Assembly (NCBI GenBank): GCA_028869005.1
Contig: JAGWTJ010000003.1
Span: 1 to 40,683, forward strand
Reading direction: 5' to 3'
Origin: Burkholderiales bacterium
Lineage (GTDB): Bacteria > Pseudomonadota > Gammaproteobacteria > Burkholderiales > Burkholderiaceae_C
Length of the DNA stretch: 40,683 nucleotides
The notes under the pieces are model-generated. The model was not told the origin of the DNA and searched no databases. It worked only from the letters and a program-made list of their open reading frames with translations. Made by a program: the position numbers and the translations under genes. This document shows, piece after piece, positions 16,614 through 26,118 of this stretch; positions within the stretch are counted from its first letter, which is position 1; the number at the start of each line of letters is the position of its first letter.

Positions 16614-16710
16614 CCAAATCGGCCGGCGTGACGTTGTCGAAGGCGCCGTCGTCGATGTGCCAATGTCGAATGTGCCGTCGCCTACAGCCGCGCCGCCGAT
16701 CACCGCGGCG

Positions 16711-17688
16711 TCAGCGCGCCAGCCAGGCCAGCACGCCGAGCCAGAGCGTCGCCGTCGCCGCGAAGGCGAAGGTCGACAGCACGATCGCTGCCGTCGCCTC
16801 GGCTTCCAGCGTGCGATAGCGCTGGGCCAGGATGAGCGCGTTGCTGCCCACCGGCATCGCGCCCAGCATCACCACCACCGCCAGCGGCGTGCCGGCCAGA
16901 CCGAAGACCCAATGCGCCACCACCAGCACGAGGGCGGGCAGCACGAGCAGCTTGACCGCCGTGACGCCGATCGCCGCACGCACCCGACCGCGCACCCCGT
17001 AGGCGGCCAGCGTGACGCCGATCAGCACCAGGCACACCGGCACCACCGCGTCCGACAGCATCACCAGCACCTCGTCGGCCACCGAGTGCAGGCCCAGTCC
17101 GGTGAAGTTCCACGCCAGGCCGGCCAGCACCGGCAGGATCACCGGGTGCAGCACGGTGTTGCGCAGCGTCAGGCCCAGCGTATGCGCGACCGAGCGTGCG
17201 CCGGCGTGCGCGGCATGGGCATGCGCGATGTCGAGCTCGGCCAGCGTGGTCGCCACCGACAGCAGCACCAGCGCGTGCAGGCTGACGAGCGCGATGTGGA
17301 TGCCCAGGCCCGCCTCGCCGAACAGCGCCGCGGCGAACGGGATGCCGAGCTGCACCGAATTGCCGAAGCTGGTCGAGATGGCGCGCACCGCGGCCGCCGA
17401 TGGGCCGTGTCGCTCGCGCTCGCCGCGGCTCCACGCATAGCTCGCGAACAGCACGGCGAGCGCCGGCACGAAGAAGGCGCTCACCGTGCGCCAGGGCAGT
17501 GTGCCCAGATCCAGCCGCGCCGTGGTGCGAAACAGCAGCGCCGGCACGAACACCGTGAAGGCGATGTTGCCGAGCACGCGTGCGACCACCGGCTGGTCGT
17601 CGCCGAGCCAGCGCGCGCGGCCGGCGACATAGCCCAGGCCGATCGCGAGCAGGATGGCCAGCAGCTTCTGGAAGACGACGAGGGTCAT
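16711..17688 (-). CDS. AEC-family permease (auxin efflux carrier fold)
   Basis: A 325-residue hydrophobic protein with about ten predicted membrane helices in two inverted halves of five, the AEC arrangement. Typical blocks are GNIAFTVFVPALLFRT in helix 2, FGNSVQLGIPFAAALFG in the fourth-fifth helix region and MLGAMPVGSNALILAQRY in the second half, where a 'P.g.na...a..y' motif marks the crossover helix. Bacterial members export or import organic acids such as malate or malonate. The substrate cannot be told from sequence. Its ATG overlaps the stop of the DUF167 gene by four bases (ATGA), so the two are translationally coupled. Confidence 0.9.
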   Translation of the reverse strand: MTLVVFQKLLAILLAIGLGYVAGRARWLGDDQPVVARVLGNIAFTVFVPALLFRTTARLDLGTLPWRTVSAFFVPALAVLFASYAWSRGERERHGPSAAAVRAISTSFGNSVQLGIPFAAALFGEAGLGIHIALVSLHALVLLSVATTLAELDIAHAHAAHAGARSVAHTLGLTLRNTVLHPVILPVLAGLAWNFTGLGLHSVADEVLVMLSDAVVPVCLVLIGVTLAAYGVRGRVRAAIGVTAVKLLVLPALVLVVAHWVFGLAGTPLAVVVMLGAMPVGSNALILAQRYRTLEAEATAAIVLSTFAFAATATLWLGVLAWLAR

Positions 17689-18023
17689 GGCGTCTTGCTC
17701 GGCGCCGCGCCGAGCCGGCGAGCTAGCCATGCCTGCACCTCGGGCTCCGGAGCGTCGATGGCCACCGTCTTGCGTCGCGCGGTCTGGCCCTGCACCAGAC
17801 AGACGGCACGGCGCGGCAAGCCGAGCTCGCCGGCGAGCCAGTCGAGCAGCGCTTCGTTGGCCTTGCCGTCGACCGGCGGTGCCGTCAGCCGAACGCGCAA
17901 GGCGCCGTCGAAGAGGCCGTCGGCGCCGGTGCGGCGCGCGCCGGGCACCACCGCCACCGCGAGGCGCAAGCCGCTGGGCGAGGGCCCGCGGCCCGCCACG
18001 AGGCAGGGCCAGGTCTTGCTCAC
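17685..18023 (-). CDS. DUF167 / UPF0235 family protein (YggU-like)
   Basis: A 112-residue protein with the family core LRLAVAVVPGARRTG and LRVRLTAPPVDGKANEALLDWL, followed by a basic patch (GQTARRKTVAI). This is the small alpha/beta fold of YggU, whose function is unknown. No ATG occurs in frame upstream of the conserved region, so I choose GTG at 18023 (VSKTWPC). A weak AGGGCA lies upstream. The TGA overlaps the ATG of the permease by four bases. A 14-base tandem duplication (18039-18066) lies just upstream. Confidence 0.82.
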   Translation of the reverse strand: MSKTWPCLVAGRGPSPSGLRLAVAVVPGARRTGADGLFDGALRVRLTAPPVDGKANEALLDWLAGELGLPRRAVCLVQGQTARRKTVAIDAPEPEVQAWLARRLGAAPSKTP

Positions 18024-18038
18024 CGGACTGCCCTGCGA

Positions 18039-18066
18039 GCTGCGGGATGAGCGCTGCGGGATGAGC
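18039..18066. repeat. 14-base tandem duplication
   Basis: GCTGCGGGATGAGC occurs twice in direct succession at 18039-18052 and 18053-18066, in the 65-base gap between topB and the DUF167 gene. Probably a replication-slippage duplication; no function inferred. Confidence 0.8.
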
Positions 18067-18088
18067 GCTTGGGGTCTGCGCGGCGCGC

Positions 18089-20758
18089 TCACGCCGTCGC
18101 GCGCCGCGCCGCCTTCTTCGCCGGCACCTTCTTGGCTGGCGCCTTTTTCGCCGGCGGCGTTTCGGCCGCGGTCGTCGTCGCGGCCGCCGCCGGCGCGCCC
18201 GCCGTTTTGCCGGCGAACTTGCGCGGCTCGAACTCGAACACCACCTTGCCTTCCCTGGCGTCGAAGGCGAGATAGGCCTTGAAGGCGCGCCGCGTGCGGT
18301 TGGAGACGAAGCCCTCGAGCAGCGAGGTCTTGCCGGTGGCCAGCAGCTTGCCGAACTCGTCGCGGCTGACGGGCTGCTGCAGGATGATCTTGCCGCTCTT
18401 GAAGTCGCAGGTCTGGTGCGCGCCGACGCTGTGCTCGCATACGTAGTTGGCGCCGTGCTCGTAGACGTGGCCCTTGCACTTGGGGCAGGCACCCAGCGAC
18501 GCCTGGCCCGAGAAGTCGACCGGCGCGCCGTCGGCTTCGCCCTGACGTGCGTCGTCGCCGAAGTCGAACTCGAGCTTCCAGTTGTCGATCTCGTCGTCGA
18601 AGACGAGCTTGAGTTCGGCGCTGAACGGCCAGCCGGCCTTGGAGCGAAAGCCCTCGAGCGGGCCGATGCGCTTGTCGCGCAGGAAGGCCTCGGCCTCGGC
18701 GATCTCGAAGCCGCGCCCGGCCGGGGTCTTGGTGATCGAGAAGCCGCAGCCCTCGGAGACAGCGTCGGCGCCGGTGCAGGCGAAGCGCCGGTAGTTCTCC
18801 TTGACGATGCCGCCGCACTTCGGGCAGCGCGTGGCGAGCGAGGCGTAGTCGCCCGGGATGGTGTCGCGGTCGTACTCCTTGGCCTTCCTGACGATGCGCT
18901 CGGCCATCTGCGCGACGTCGCGCATGAAGGCGTCGCGCGCCAGGCGGCCGTGCTCCATCTCGGCCAGCCGGTACTCCCACTGGCCGGTGAGCTCGGGCTT
19001 GGTGAGGTCGTCGACGTCCAGACCGCGCAGCAGCGTCATGAGCTGGAACGCCTTGGCGGTGGGCACCAGCTCGCGGCCCTCGCGCAGCATGTACTTCTCG
19101 CCGATCAGGCCTTCGATGATGGCGGCGCGCGTGGCCGGCGTGCCCAGACCCTTCTCGCGCATTGCCTCGCGCAGCTCGTCGTCGTCGATCAGCTTGCCGG
19201 CGCCTTCCATCGCCGACAGCAGCGTGGCCTCGCTGTAGCGCGCCGGCGGCCGCGTCTTCAGCGCGATCGCCTCGGCGTCGGCGGCCAGCACCTGCTCGCC
19301 CTCGGCCACCGGCACCAGGTTGGCGTCCTCGTCCTGCGCTTCCTTGCCGTAGACGGCGAGCCAGCCGGCCCGGACCAGCACCTTGCCGTTGGTCTGGAAA
19401 TGATGCGTGCCGCCCGGCGCGGCCACGACGCTCGTGCGCGTCGTGACGAGGTACTCCGCGCTCGGGTAGAACACCGCGAGGAAGCGCTTGACGACGAGGT
19501 CGTAGAGCTTGGCCTCGGGTTCGCTGAGCGAGCCCGGCGCCTGTAGCGTCGGGATGATCGCGAAGTGGTCCGAGATCTTGGTGTTGTCGAACACGCGCTT
19601 GGACGGTTTGACGTAGCCCTCGTCGAGCGCCTTCTTCGCATGGCCCGACAGCGTGGAGAGCGGCCCGGGCAGTTCGGCGCCGGCCAGCATCGCGACCGTC
19701 TTCCTGACGGTGTCCAGATAATCCTCGGGCAGCGCGCGCGAGTCGGTGCGCGGATAGGTCAGCAGCTTGTGCTTCTCGTACAGCGCCTGCGCCAGCGCGA
19801 GCGTGGACTTGGCCGAAAAGCCGAAGCGGCCGTTGGCCTCGCGCTGCAGCGTCGTCAGATCGTAGAGCAGCGGCGAAGCCTGGGTGCTCGGCTTGGCCTC
19901 GTCGCTGACGCTGGCGCGCTCGCCGCGCACCGCGGCGGCGATGGCCTCGGCGTCGGCGGCCGTCCACAGGCGGTCGGCCTTGAGCTCGGCGTCGTCCGCG
20001 TTCTTCTTCCACTTCGGATCGAACCACTTGCCTTCGTAGCTGCCGGCGGCGGCGACGAACTGCGCCTTCACTTCCCAGTATTCGCGCGGCACGTGGCGGC
20101 GGATCCTCTCCTCGCGCTCGACGACGATCGACAGCGTCGGCGTCTGCACGCGTCCCACGGTGGTGAGGAAGAAGCCGCCGTCGCGCGAGTTGAACGCGGT
20201 CATCGCGCGCGTGCCGTTGATGCCGACCAGCCAGTCGGCCTCCGAGCGGCTGCGCGCGGCGTCGGCCAGGCCCAGCATCGACTCGTCGCTGCGCAACTGC
20301 TCGAAGCCGTCGCGGATCGCCTGCGGCGTCATGCTCTGCAGCCACAGGCGGCGGATCGGCTTGGCCAGCGGCTTGCCGCCGGCGGCGTACTGCACGATCA
20401 GGCGGAAGATCAGCTCGCCCTCGCGGCCGGCGTCGCAGGCGTTGACGATGGCGCTCACGTCCTTGCGCCGGATCAGCTTGACCACCGCGTTGAGCCGCGT
20501 CTTGGCCTTGTCGATCGGCGCCAGATCGAAGTGCGGCGGCACCACCGGCAGGTGCGCGAAGCTCCACTTGCCGCGCTTGACCTCGTACTCGTCGGGTGCC
20601 TTGATCTCCACCAGATGGCCGACGGCCGAGGTGACGACGTAGCGCTCGTTCTCGAAGTGCTCGGCGTGCTTTTCGAACTTGCCCGCCGCGGGCGTGAGCG
20701 CGCGCACGATGTCCTGCGCCACGCTCGGCTTCTCGGCAATGATGATGGTCTTGCTCAT
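18089..20758 (-). CDS. topB: DNA topoisomerase III with a histone-H1-like basic tail
   Basis: An 889-residue type IA topoisomerase. The Toprim domain starts IIIAEKPSVAQDIVRAL with the acidic DAGREGELIFR block (109-119). The catalytic tyrosine is Y335 in LLTYPRTDSRALPED. C-terminal zinc-binding modules follow (RCPKCGGIVKE and ACPKCKGHVYE with later cysteines). The enzyme cuts and rejoins single strands and resolves recombination or replication intermediates. It is longer than E. coli TopB (653) because of the zinc modules and a final ~35-residue tail of alternating alanine, lysine and proline (PAKKAPAKKVPAKKAARR), like histone H1 or the Burkholderiales nucleoid proteins. The ATG at 20758 has no Shine-Dalgarno; an 11-base tandem repeat lies directly upstream. 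Confidence 0.95.
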   Translation of the reverse strand: MSKTIIIAEKPSVAQDIVRALTPAAGKFEKHAEHFENERYVVTSAVGHLVEIKAPDEYEVKRGKWSFAHLPVVPPHFDLAPIDKAKTRLNAVVKLIRRKDVSAIVNACDAGREGELIFRLIVQYAAGGKPLAKPIRRLWLQSMTPQAIRDGFEQLRSDESMLGLADAARSRSEADWLVGINGTRAMTAFNSRDGGFFLTTVGRVQTPTLSIVVEREERIRRHVPREYWEVKAQFVAAAGSYEGKWFDPKWKKNADDAELKADRLWTAADAEAIAAAVRGERASVSDEAKPSTQASPLLYDLTTLQREANGRFGFSAKSTLALAQALYEKHKLLTYPRTDSRALPEDYLDTVRKTVAMLAGAELPGPLSTLSGHAKKALDEGYVKPSKRVFDNTKISDHFAIIPTLQAPGSLSEPEAKLYDLVVKRFLAVFYPSAEYLVTTRTSVVAAPGGTHHFQTNGKVLVRAGWLAVYGKEAQDEDANLVPVAEGEQVLAADAEAIALKTRPPARYSEATLLSAMEGAGKLIDDDELREAMREKGLGTPATRAAIIEGLIGEKYMLREGRELVPTAKAFQLMTLLRGLDVDDLTKPELTGQWEYRLAEMEHGRLARDAFMRDVAQMAERIVRKAKEYDRDTIPGDYASLATRCPKCGGIVKENYRRFACTGADAVSEGCGFSITKTPAGRGFEIAEAEAFLRDKRIGPLEGFRSKAGWPFSAELKLVFDDEIDNWKLEFDFGDDARQGEADGAPVDFSGQASLGACPKCKGHVYEHGANYVCEHSVGAHQTCDFKSGKIILQQPVSRDEFGKLLATGKTSLLEGFVSNRTRRAFKAYLAFDAREGKVVFEFEPRKFAGKTAGAPAAAATTTAAETPPAKKAPAKKVPAKKAARRATA

Positions 20759-20760
20759 CG

Positions 20761-20782
20761 GTGCTGGGTCGGTGCTGGGTCG
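20761..20782. repeat. 11-base tandem repeat before topB
   Basis: GTGCTGGGTCG occurs twice in a row (20761-20771, 20772-20782), starting two bases from the topB start codon. On the topB strand it reads CGACCCAGCAC twice and occupies the place where a ribosome-binding site would be. Confidence 0.75.
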
Positions 20783-20804
20783 GTCCGCTGTCGCGGGGCG
20801 TGCC

Positions 20805-20846
20805 TACAATGCCGCCTCTCGCGCGCACGCACACACACGCGCGCGC
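20805..20846 (+). promoter_or_regulatory. SET-gene promoter element with an alternating CG/CA tract
   Basis: TACAAT at 20805-20810 is a good -10 for rightward transcription. From 20820 to 20846 the sequence is a strict pyrimidine-purine alternation (CG and CA steps, with a run of four CA). Such tracts can adopt left-handed DNA under negative supercoiling and can slip in replication. It would form most of the 5' leader of the SET gene. Confidence 0.55.
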
Positions 20847-20850
20847 TCGC

Positions 20851-21429
20851 ATGATTCCAATGTACCGAATGAAGACGACCCCGCAAGCGGGCAGCCGCAG
20901 AATCCGTACCGCGCCTGCCCATGCGGCGGCGCGCCACACCGAGACGCACGCGCGGCCCAGCGCGAGCGCCGCGCCGGCTGCCGGCGGCCGCCGCATCCAG
21001 GTGCGACGCAGCGGCGTGCACGGCAAGGGCGTGTTCGCGCTCAGGCCCATCGCCGCGGGCGAGCGCATCATCGAATACGTGGGCGAGGTGCTCACCTGGG
21101 CCGCGGCGCAGAAGCGCCACCCGCACGACCCGAGCGACCCCAATCACACGTTCTTCTTCCACATCGACGACAAGCACGTCATCGATGCGGCGGTGGGCGG
21201 CAACGCGGCGCGCTGGATCAACCACGCCTGCGAGCCCAACTGCGAAGCCGACGAGGACGGCGGCCGCATCTTCATCGATGCGCTGCGCGACATCGCCCCC
21301 GGCGAGGAACTCTTCTACGACTACGGCCTGATCGTCGACGAGCGCTACACGCCGTCGCTGAAGAAGCAGTACGAGTGCCGCTGCGGCAGCGCGCGCTGCC
21401 GCCGCACGATGCTCGGCAAGAAGAGGTAA
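20851..21429 (+). CDS. SET-domain lysine methyltransferase
   Basis: A 192-residue protein: a basic, low-complexity N-terminus of about 50 residues, then a complete SET domain. Visible elements are GVHGKGVFALRPIAAGERIIEYVGE at the start (GKGVFA, the SAM-binding side), NHACEPNCEA (the pseudoknot NHxCxPN motif) and GEELFYDYG (the ELxYDY motif). A post-SET cysteine cluster, YECRCGSARCRR, could bind zinc with the NHAC cysteine. These enzymes transfer methyl groups from S-adenosylmethionine to lysine side chains. Bacterial targets are mostly unknown; ribosomal and histone-like proteins are candidates. ATGs at 20851, 20860 and 20869 are all possible and none has a ribosome site. Divergent from topB; birA follows 16 bases downstream. 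Confidence 0.88.
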   Translation: MIPMYRMKTTPQAGSRRIRTAPAHAAARHTETHARPSASAAPAAGGRRIQVRRSGVHGKGVFALRPIAAGERIIEYVGEVLTWAAAQKRHPHDPSDPNHTFFFHIDDKHVIDAAVGGNAARWINHACEPNCEADEDGGRIFIDALRDIAPGEELFYDYGLIVDERYTPSLKKQYECRCGSARCRRTMLGKKR

Positions 21430-21445
21430 TCCCCCGCGGGCGGCC

Positions 21446-22378
21446 ATGGACCCGGTGACCGAGCCGACCCACCTGCACTGGGATGCCGAGGCGCTGTGGC
21501 AGCAGTTGCTGCCGCTGCTGCCGGGACTGACGGTCGAGGTGGTGGCGCGCACCGATTCGACCAACAGCCGCCTGCTTGAGCGCGCGCGCGCGGCCTGCGG
21601 CGACCCCGATGCGCCCATCACCCGCCCGGGGCAGATCGGCGCGTTCGGCAGCGAGCCCGCGACGCCGCACGGCCGCCGTGCCGGCGACCTCGAGCCCTGC
21701 CTGCTGGTGGCCGAGCAGCAGACGCTCGGCCGCGGCCGGCTCGGCCGCGACTGGGTGTCGAATCCGGTCGATTCGCTGACGTTCTCGCTCGCGCTGGCGC
21801 TCGATCCGCGTGACTGGTCGGGCCTGTCGCTGGCGGTCGGCCTCGCGCTGGCCGAGGCGCTGGACGAGACCTCGCCGCCCGCAGCGCCGCGCATCGGGCT
21901 GAAGTGGCCCAACGACCTGTGGGCCATCGACGGTGCGGGCCCCGGCCGCAAGCTCGGCGGCATCCTCATCGAGACGGTGAGCGTCGGACGGCGCCGCATG
22001 TGCGTCATCGGCATCGGCGTGAACGTGCGGCCGGTGGCGGTGGAGGGCGTGACCACCGCGGCGCTGCAGGACTTGCTGCCCGGCATCGATGCGCCCGCGG
22101 CGCTGGCGCGCATCGCGCTGCCGCTCGTGCGCGCGCTTTTGCGCTTCGAGCGCGAGGGCTTCGCGCCGCTGGGGCCGGCCTACGCGCGGCGCGACGTGTT
22201 GCGCGGCCACCCGGTGAGCACCAGCGGCGACGCGGGTGCAGGCATGGCCGACGGTGTCGACGACAGCGGCGCGCTGCGGCTGATCGATGCCGACGGCCGC
22301 CTGCGCCGCGTCGTCGGCGGCGAGGTCAGCGTGCGACTGAGCGGCGCCGCGCCGCCTGCGCATCCGGGCTCGGACTGA
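21446..22378 (+). CDS. birA: Biotin--[acetyl-CoA-carboxylase] ligase
   Basis: A 310-residue biotin protein ligase of the short class without an N-terminal helix-turn-helix, so it should not be a repressor. It activates biotin as biotinyl-AMP and attaches it to the carboxyl carrier protein of acetyl-CoA carboxylase. Motifs: VARTDSTNSRLLE, the biotin loop QQTLGRGRLGRDW, KWPNDLW and GILIETVSVG, GIGVNV. An insertion of about 30 residues (GDPDAPITRPGQIGAFGSEP and following) separates the DSTN motif from the biotin loop; this extension is common in Burkholderiales. It is followed at a 32-base distance by a SPOR-like protein; the pantothenate kinase gene often found next to birA is not here. Confidence 0.95.
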   Translation: MDPVTEPTHLHWDAEALWQQLLPLLPGLTVEVVARTDSTNSRLLERARAACGDPDAPITRPGQIGAFGSEPATPHGRRAGDLEPCLLVAEQQTLGRGRLGRDWVSNPVDSLTFSLALALDPRDWSGLSLAVGLALAEALDETSPPAAPRIGLKWPNDLWAIDGAGPGRKLGGILIETVSVGRRRMCVIGIGVNVRPVAVEGVTTAALQDLLPGIDAPAALARIALPLVRALLRFEREGFAPLGPAYARRDVLRGHPVSTSGDAGAGMADGVDDSGALRLIDADGRLRRVVGGEVSVRLSGAAPPAHPGSD

Positions 22379-22410
22379 GAGCGGCGCGCGGCGCATCCGA
22401 GGCAGGCCCG

Positions 22411-23067
22411 ATGCTGCGCGCGCTGCTCGCCCTGGTGCTGCTTGCCAATGTGCTGTTCTTCGCCTGGGCCCAGGGCTGGCTGGAGCCGGCCTGGATGGCG
22501 CCGCGCCAGGCCGAACGCGAGCCGGGCCGCATCGGCGCCCAGGTGCGGCCGGAGGCGATCACGGTGCTGCCGGCGACGGCGGCGAGCGCGGCCGTCGCCG
22601 CGTCGCGCACGCCGGCCGTGGCCTGCATGGAGGCCGGGCCCTTCAGCGACGCCGAGATCGCCGCCGTGCACAGCGCGCTCGAAGGTGCCGGGCTGCCGGC
22701 GGCAAGCTGGCAGCGCGAGCAGGTGCAGCCGGGCGCCTTCTGGGTGGTGTTCGCCGGCCGCTATGCCGACGCCGCGGCGCGCAAGGCGCGCGAGGCGGAA
22801 CTCGAGCGCAATGCGCTGCCCTACGAGATCGCGAGCCAGCCTGCCGAACTGGCCGGCGGCCTCGTGCTGTCGCGTCACGCGAGCAAGGATGCCGCCGAGT
22901 TGGCGCTGGCCGCGCTCGGCGACAAGCATGTCGCCGACCTGCGCGTGGTCGCGGTGCCGCCGGGGCCGCAGCAGCAATGGCTGCGCGTGCCGGCCGCCGA
23001 CGGCCAGACGCAGGCGCGGCTTGCCGCGCTCGACCGCGGCTTCAAGCCCTGCATCGAGCGGCCCTGA
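22411..23067 (+). CDS. Inner-membrane protein with a SPOR-like domain
   Basis: A 218-residue protein with one N-terminal membrane segment (LRALLALVLLANVLFFAWAQ), a Pro/Ala linker, and a C-terminal region with the pattern of a SPOR fold (VACMEAGPFSDAEIAAVHS, FWVVFAGRYADAAARKAREAE). SPOR domains bind denuded peptidoglycan at division sites, so a cell-envelope role is plausible. The domain is divergent and I assign it by pattern only. It follows birA in the same direction. Its last 26 bases overlap the 3' end of the convergent protease gene. Confidence 0.72.
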   Translation: MLRALLALVLLANVLFFAWAQGWLEPAWMAPRQAEREPGRIGAQVRPEAITVLPATAASAAVAASRTPAVACMEAGPFSDAEIAAVHSALEGAGLPAASWQREQVQPGAFWVVFAGRYADAAARKAREAELERNALPYEIASQPAELAGGLVLSRHASKDAAELALAALGDKHVADLRVVAVPPGPQQQWLRVPAADGQTQARLAALDRGFKPCIERP

Positions 23068-25051
23068 GCCGACGCTGCCGCGGCAGCGCCAGCACGCCGG
23101 TCGCCAGCGCGAGCAGTGCGAGCCAGGCTGCGGACATCGCGCCGCCGCCGCTGCTACTGCCGCCGCCGCCGGCGCTGCTGCTGGTGCTGCTACTGCCGCC
23201 ACTCGCCGCCGCCACCGTGACCGTCGTGCTGCGGGTGGCGCTCTGGCCGGCGCTGTCGGTGACGGTGACCGCCACCGTGAAGCTGCCGCCGGCAGCCGCG
23301 GCCCCGACGGTGACGTTGGCCTGGTTGCCGCTCGGCGCGACACCGCCGACGAACGATGCGCTGTCGTTGCCGGCGGTGATGGCCCACTGGTAGCCGACGA
23401 TCGCGCGGCCGGTGCTGGCGCTGGAGCCGCTGGCGTCGAAGCTCACGCTGCCGCCCGCTGCCACCGTGGCCGCCGATGCCGTGAGGCTCGCGCTCGGCTG
23501 CGCGGTCGCCGCCGCTGCGAGCACGGCGGCACCCGCGTCGAGCATGCCGGCGCCGCAGGTCGTGGTGGTGCAATAGCACTCGTCCTGCACGCTCGCCGAA
23601 GGCGCCTTGCAGGCCACGACTCCGGCGCCTGCCCCGCTGGTGGGAAACGGCCGTGCGCTCGATTGCAGCAGCGCTGTCAGGCGCGACGGCGCCAGTGCCG
23701 GATTCACCGACAGCATCAGCGCCACCGTGGCGCTGACCTGCGGCGCGGCGAAACTGGTGCCCACCGAGTAGTTGACGGCGTCGCTGTAGGTGTCGGCGCC
23801 GGCATTGGTGCTGCCGTTGTTGGTCGTCGTCACGATCGGGTACAGGCACGGACCGCTCAGGTTCACGCAATTGCCGCCCGGCGCCGAAATCGCCACCTGC
23901 GGGCCGAGCGACGAGAAACCGACCTTGCTGCCGATGTGGCGCAACGCGGCGACGGCGACCACGCCGGTGCAGCTGCCCGGCTCCGACACCCACTGGCCTT
24001 CGGCGTTGCCGGCGGCGGCGACGACGGTCGCGCCCATCGCCGTGACCCGGTTCACCGCGTCGGCGTAGGCCTGCGTGCAGGTGCAGGGGCCGTTGCTCGC
24101 GGCGCAGCCGCCCAGGCTCATGTTGAGCACGCGTGCCGGCGTCGGGTTGGCGGTCGGCAGGCTAGCCGCACCGGCCGCCCACAGCATGCCGGCGATGATG
24201 TCGGAGTCCCAGCCGCCGCAGGCGGCGAGCACGCGCACCGGCTGCACCATGACGTTGTAGCCGAGCGCCGCCATGCCGATGCCGTTGTCGGTCTTGGCGC
24301 CGATGATCCCGGCGGTCTGCGTGCCGTGCCAGCTGCTCGCCTCGGCGGGTTCGCCGCTGCCGCACTGGCCGGCAGTGGTCCAGTCGCCGGTGTCCTCGGC
24401 GCTCGGGTCGGTGTAGGGCCCGCCGCCGTTGGTCGACACGAAGTTGTAGCCGGGGAGCAGCTTGCCGACGAGGTCGGGGTGCTCGTAGCGGGCACCGGTG
24501 TCGAGGTCGGCGACGACGATCGTCGGCGAGCCGGTGCTGATGGCCCAGGCGCCGACGGCGTTGGTGGCGGCGACGATGGTCGTGTCGCTCGCGCGCAAGT
24601 ACCACTGGCCGGAGGCCGGCGACGTGGCCGGGTTGGCCGCGAACAGCGGATCGTTGGGCACGCCGAGCGCGCGCCGGCGCCGATCGGGTACGGCATATTC
24701 GACATCGGCATCGGCGGCCAGCAGCGTGGCCAGCGCCGACGAAGAGACGGATGCATCGCCGCGCACGACCTGGATGCGGGCGTCGACGACACGCCCGTCG
24801 CGCAGCGTCAGGCCCAGGCGGCGGCCGAGCGTGCCGGCCATCTGCGGCCCGGCCGTCGCCGCTGCCGTGCCGCGTGCCGCCAGGGCCTGCATCAGCGGAC
24901 CCTGGGCCTTGTACTTGACGATCACGCGCGCGCCGCTCGGATCTTCGATCGCGACGGAGGACGCGGCGCCGGTCGCCGCGACCGCCGCCTGCGCCGCCGG
25001 CCAGGCCGCTGCCAGCCAGAGCGCGAGCAGGCACGCCAGCGCCGTCCGCAT
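23042..25051 (-). CDS. Secreted subtilisin-family (S8) protease with a PKD-like domain and GlyGly-CTERM-like tail
   Basis: A 669-residue preproprotein: signal peptide (to about residue 22), propeptide (about 30-125), S8 catalytic domain with D184 (ADLDTGARYEHPDL), H242 (SWHGTQTAGII), oxyanion N349 (AAAGNAEG) and S433 (GTSFAAPQVSA). Several cysteines suggest disulfides. Next comes a PKD/Ig-like domain (about 505-600), then a Gly-Ser tract, a hydrophobic segment (AMSAAWLALLALATGVLAL) and a basic end (PRQRRLRAARCRA). That last pattern, Gly-rich then membrane segment then basic cluster, resembles GlyGly-CTERM sorting tails processed by rhombosortase. The ATG lies two bases after the gap stop, so the protease is coupled to GAPDH. 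No good ribosome site is present. Confidence 0.92.
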   Translation of the reverse strand: MRTALACLLALWLAAAWPAAQAAVAATGAASSVAIEDPSGARVIVKYKAQGPLMQALAARGTAAATAGPQMAGTLGRRLGLTLRDGRVVDARIQVVRGDASVSSSALATLLAADADVEYAVPDRRRRALGVPNDPLFAANPATSPASGQWYLRASDTTIVAATNAVGAWAISTGSPTIVVADLDTGARYEHPDLVGKLLPGYNFVSTNGGGPYTDPSAEDTGDWTTAGQCGSGEPAEASSWHGTQTAGIIGAKTDNGIGMAALGYNVMVQPVRVLAACGGWDSDIIAGMLWAAGAASLPTANPTPARVLNMSLGGCAASNGPCTCTQAYADAVNRVTAMGATVVAAAGNAEGQWVSEPGSCTGVVAVAALRHIGSKVGFSSLGPQVAISAPGGNCVNLSGPCLYPIVTTTNNGSTNAGADTYSDAVNYSVGTSFAAPQVSATVALMLSVNPALAPSRLTALLQSSARPFPTSGAGAGVVACKAPSASVQDECYCTTTTCGAGMLDAGAAVLAAAATAQPSASLTASAATVAAGGSVSFDASGSSASTGRAIVGYQWAITAGNDSASFVGGVAPSGNQANVTVGAAAAGGSFTVAVTVTDSAGQSATRSTTVTVAAASGGSSSTSSSAGGGGSSSGGGAMSAAWLALLALATGVLALPRQRRLRAARCRA

Positions 25052-25053
25052 GA

Positions 25054-26118
<1,065 letters not shown>

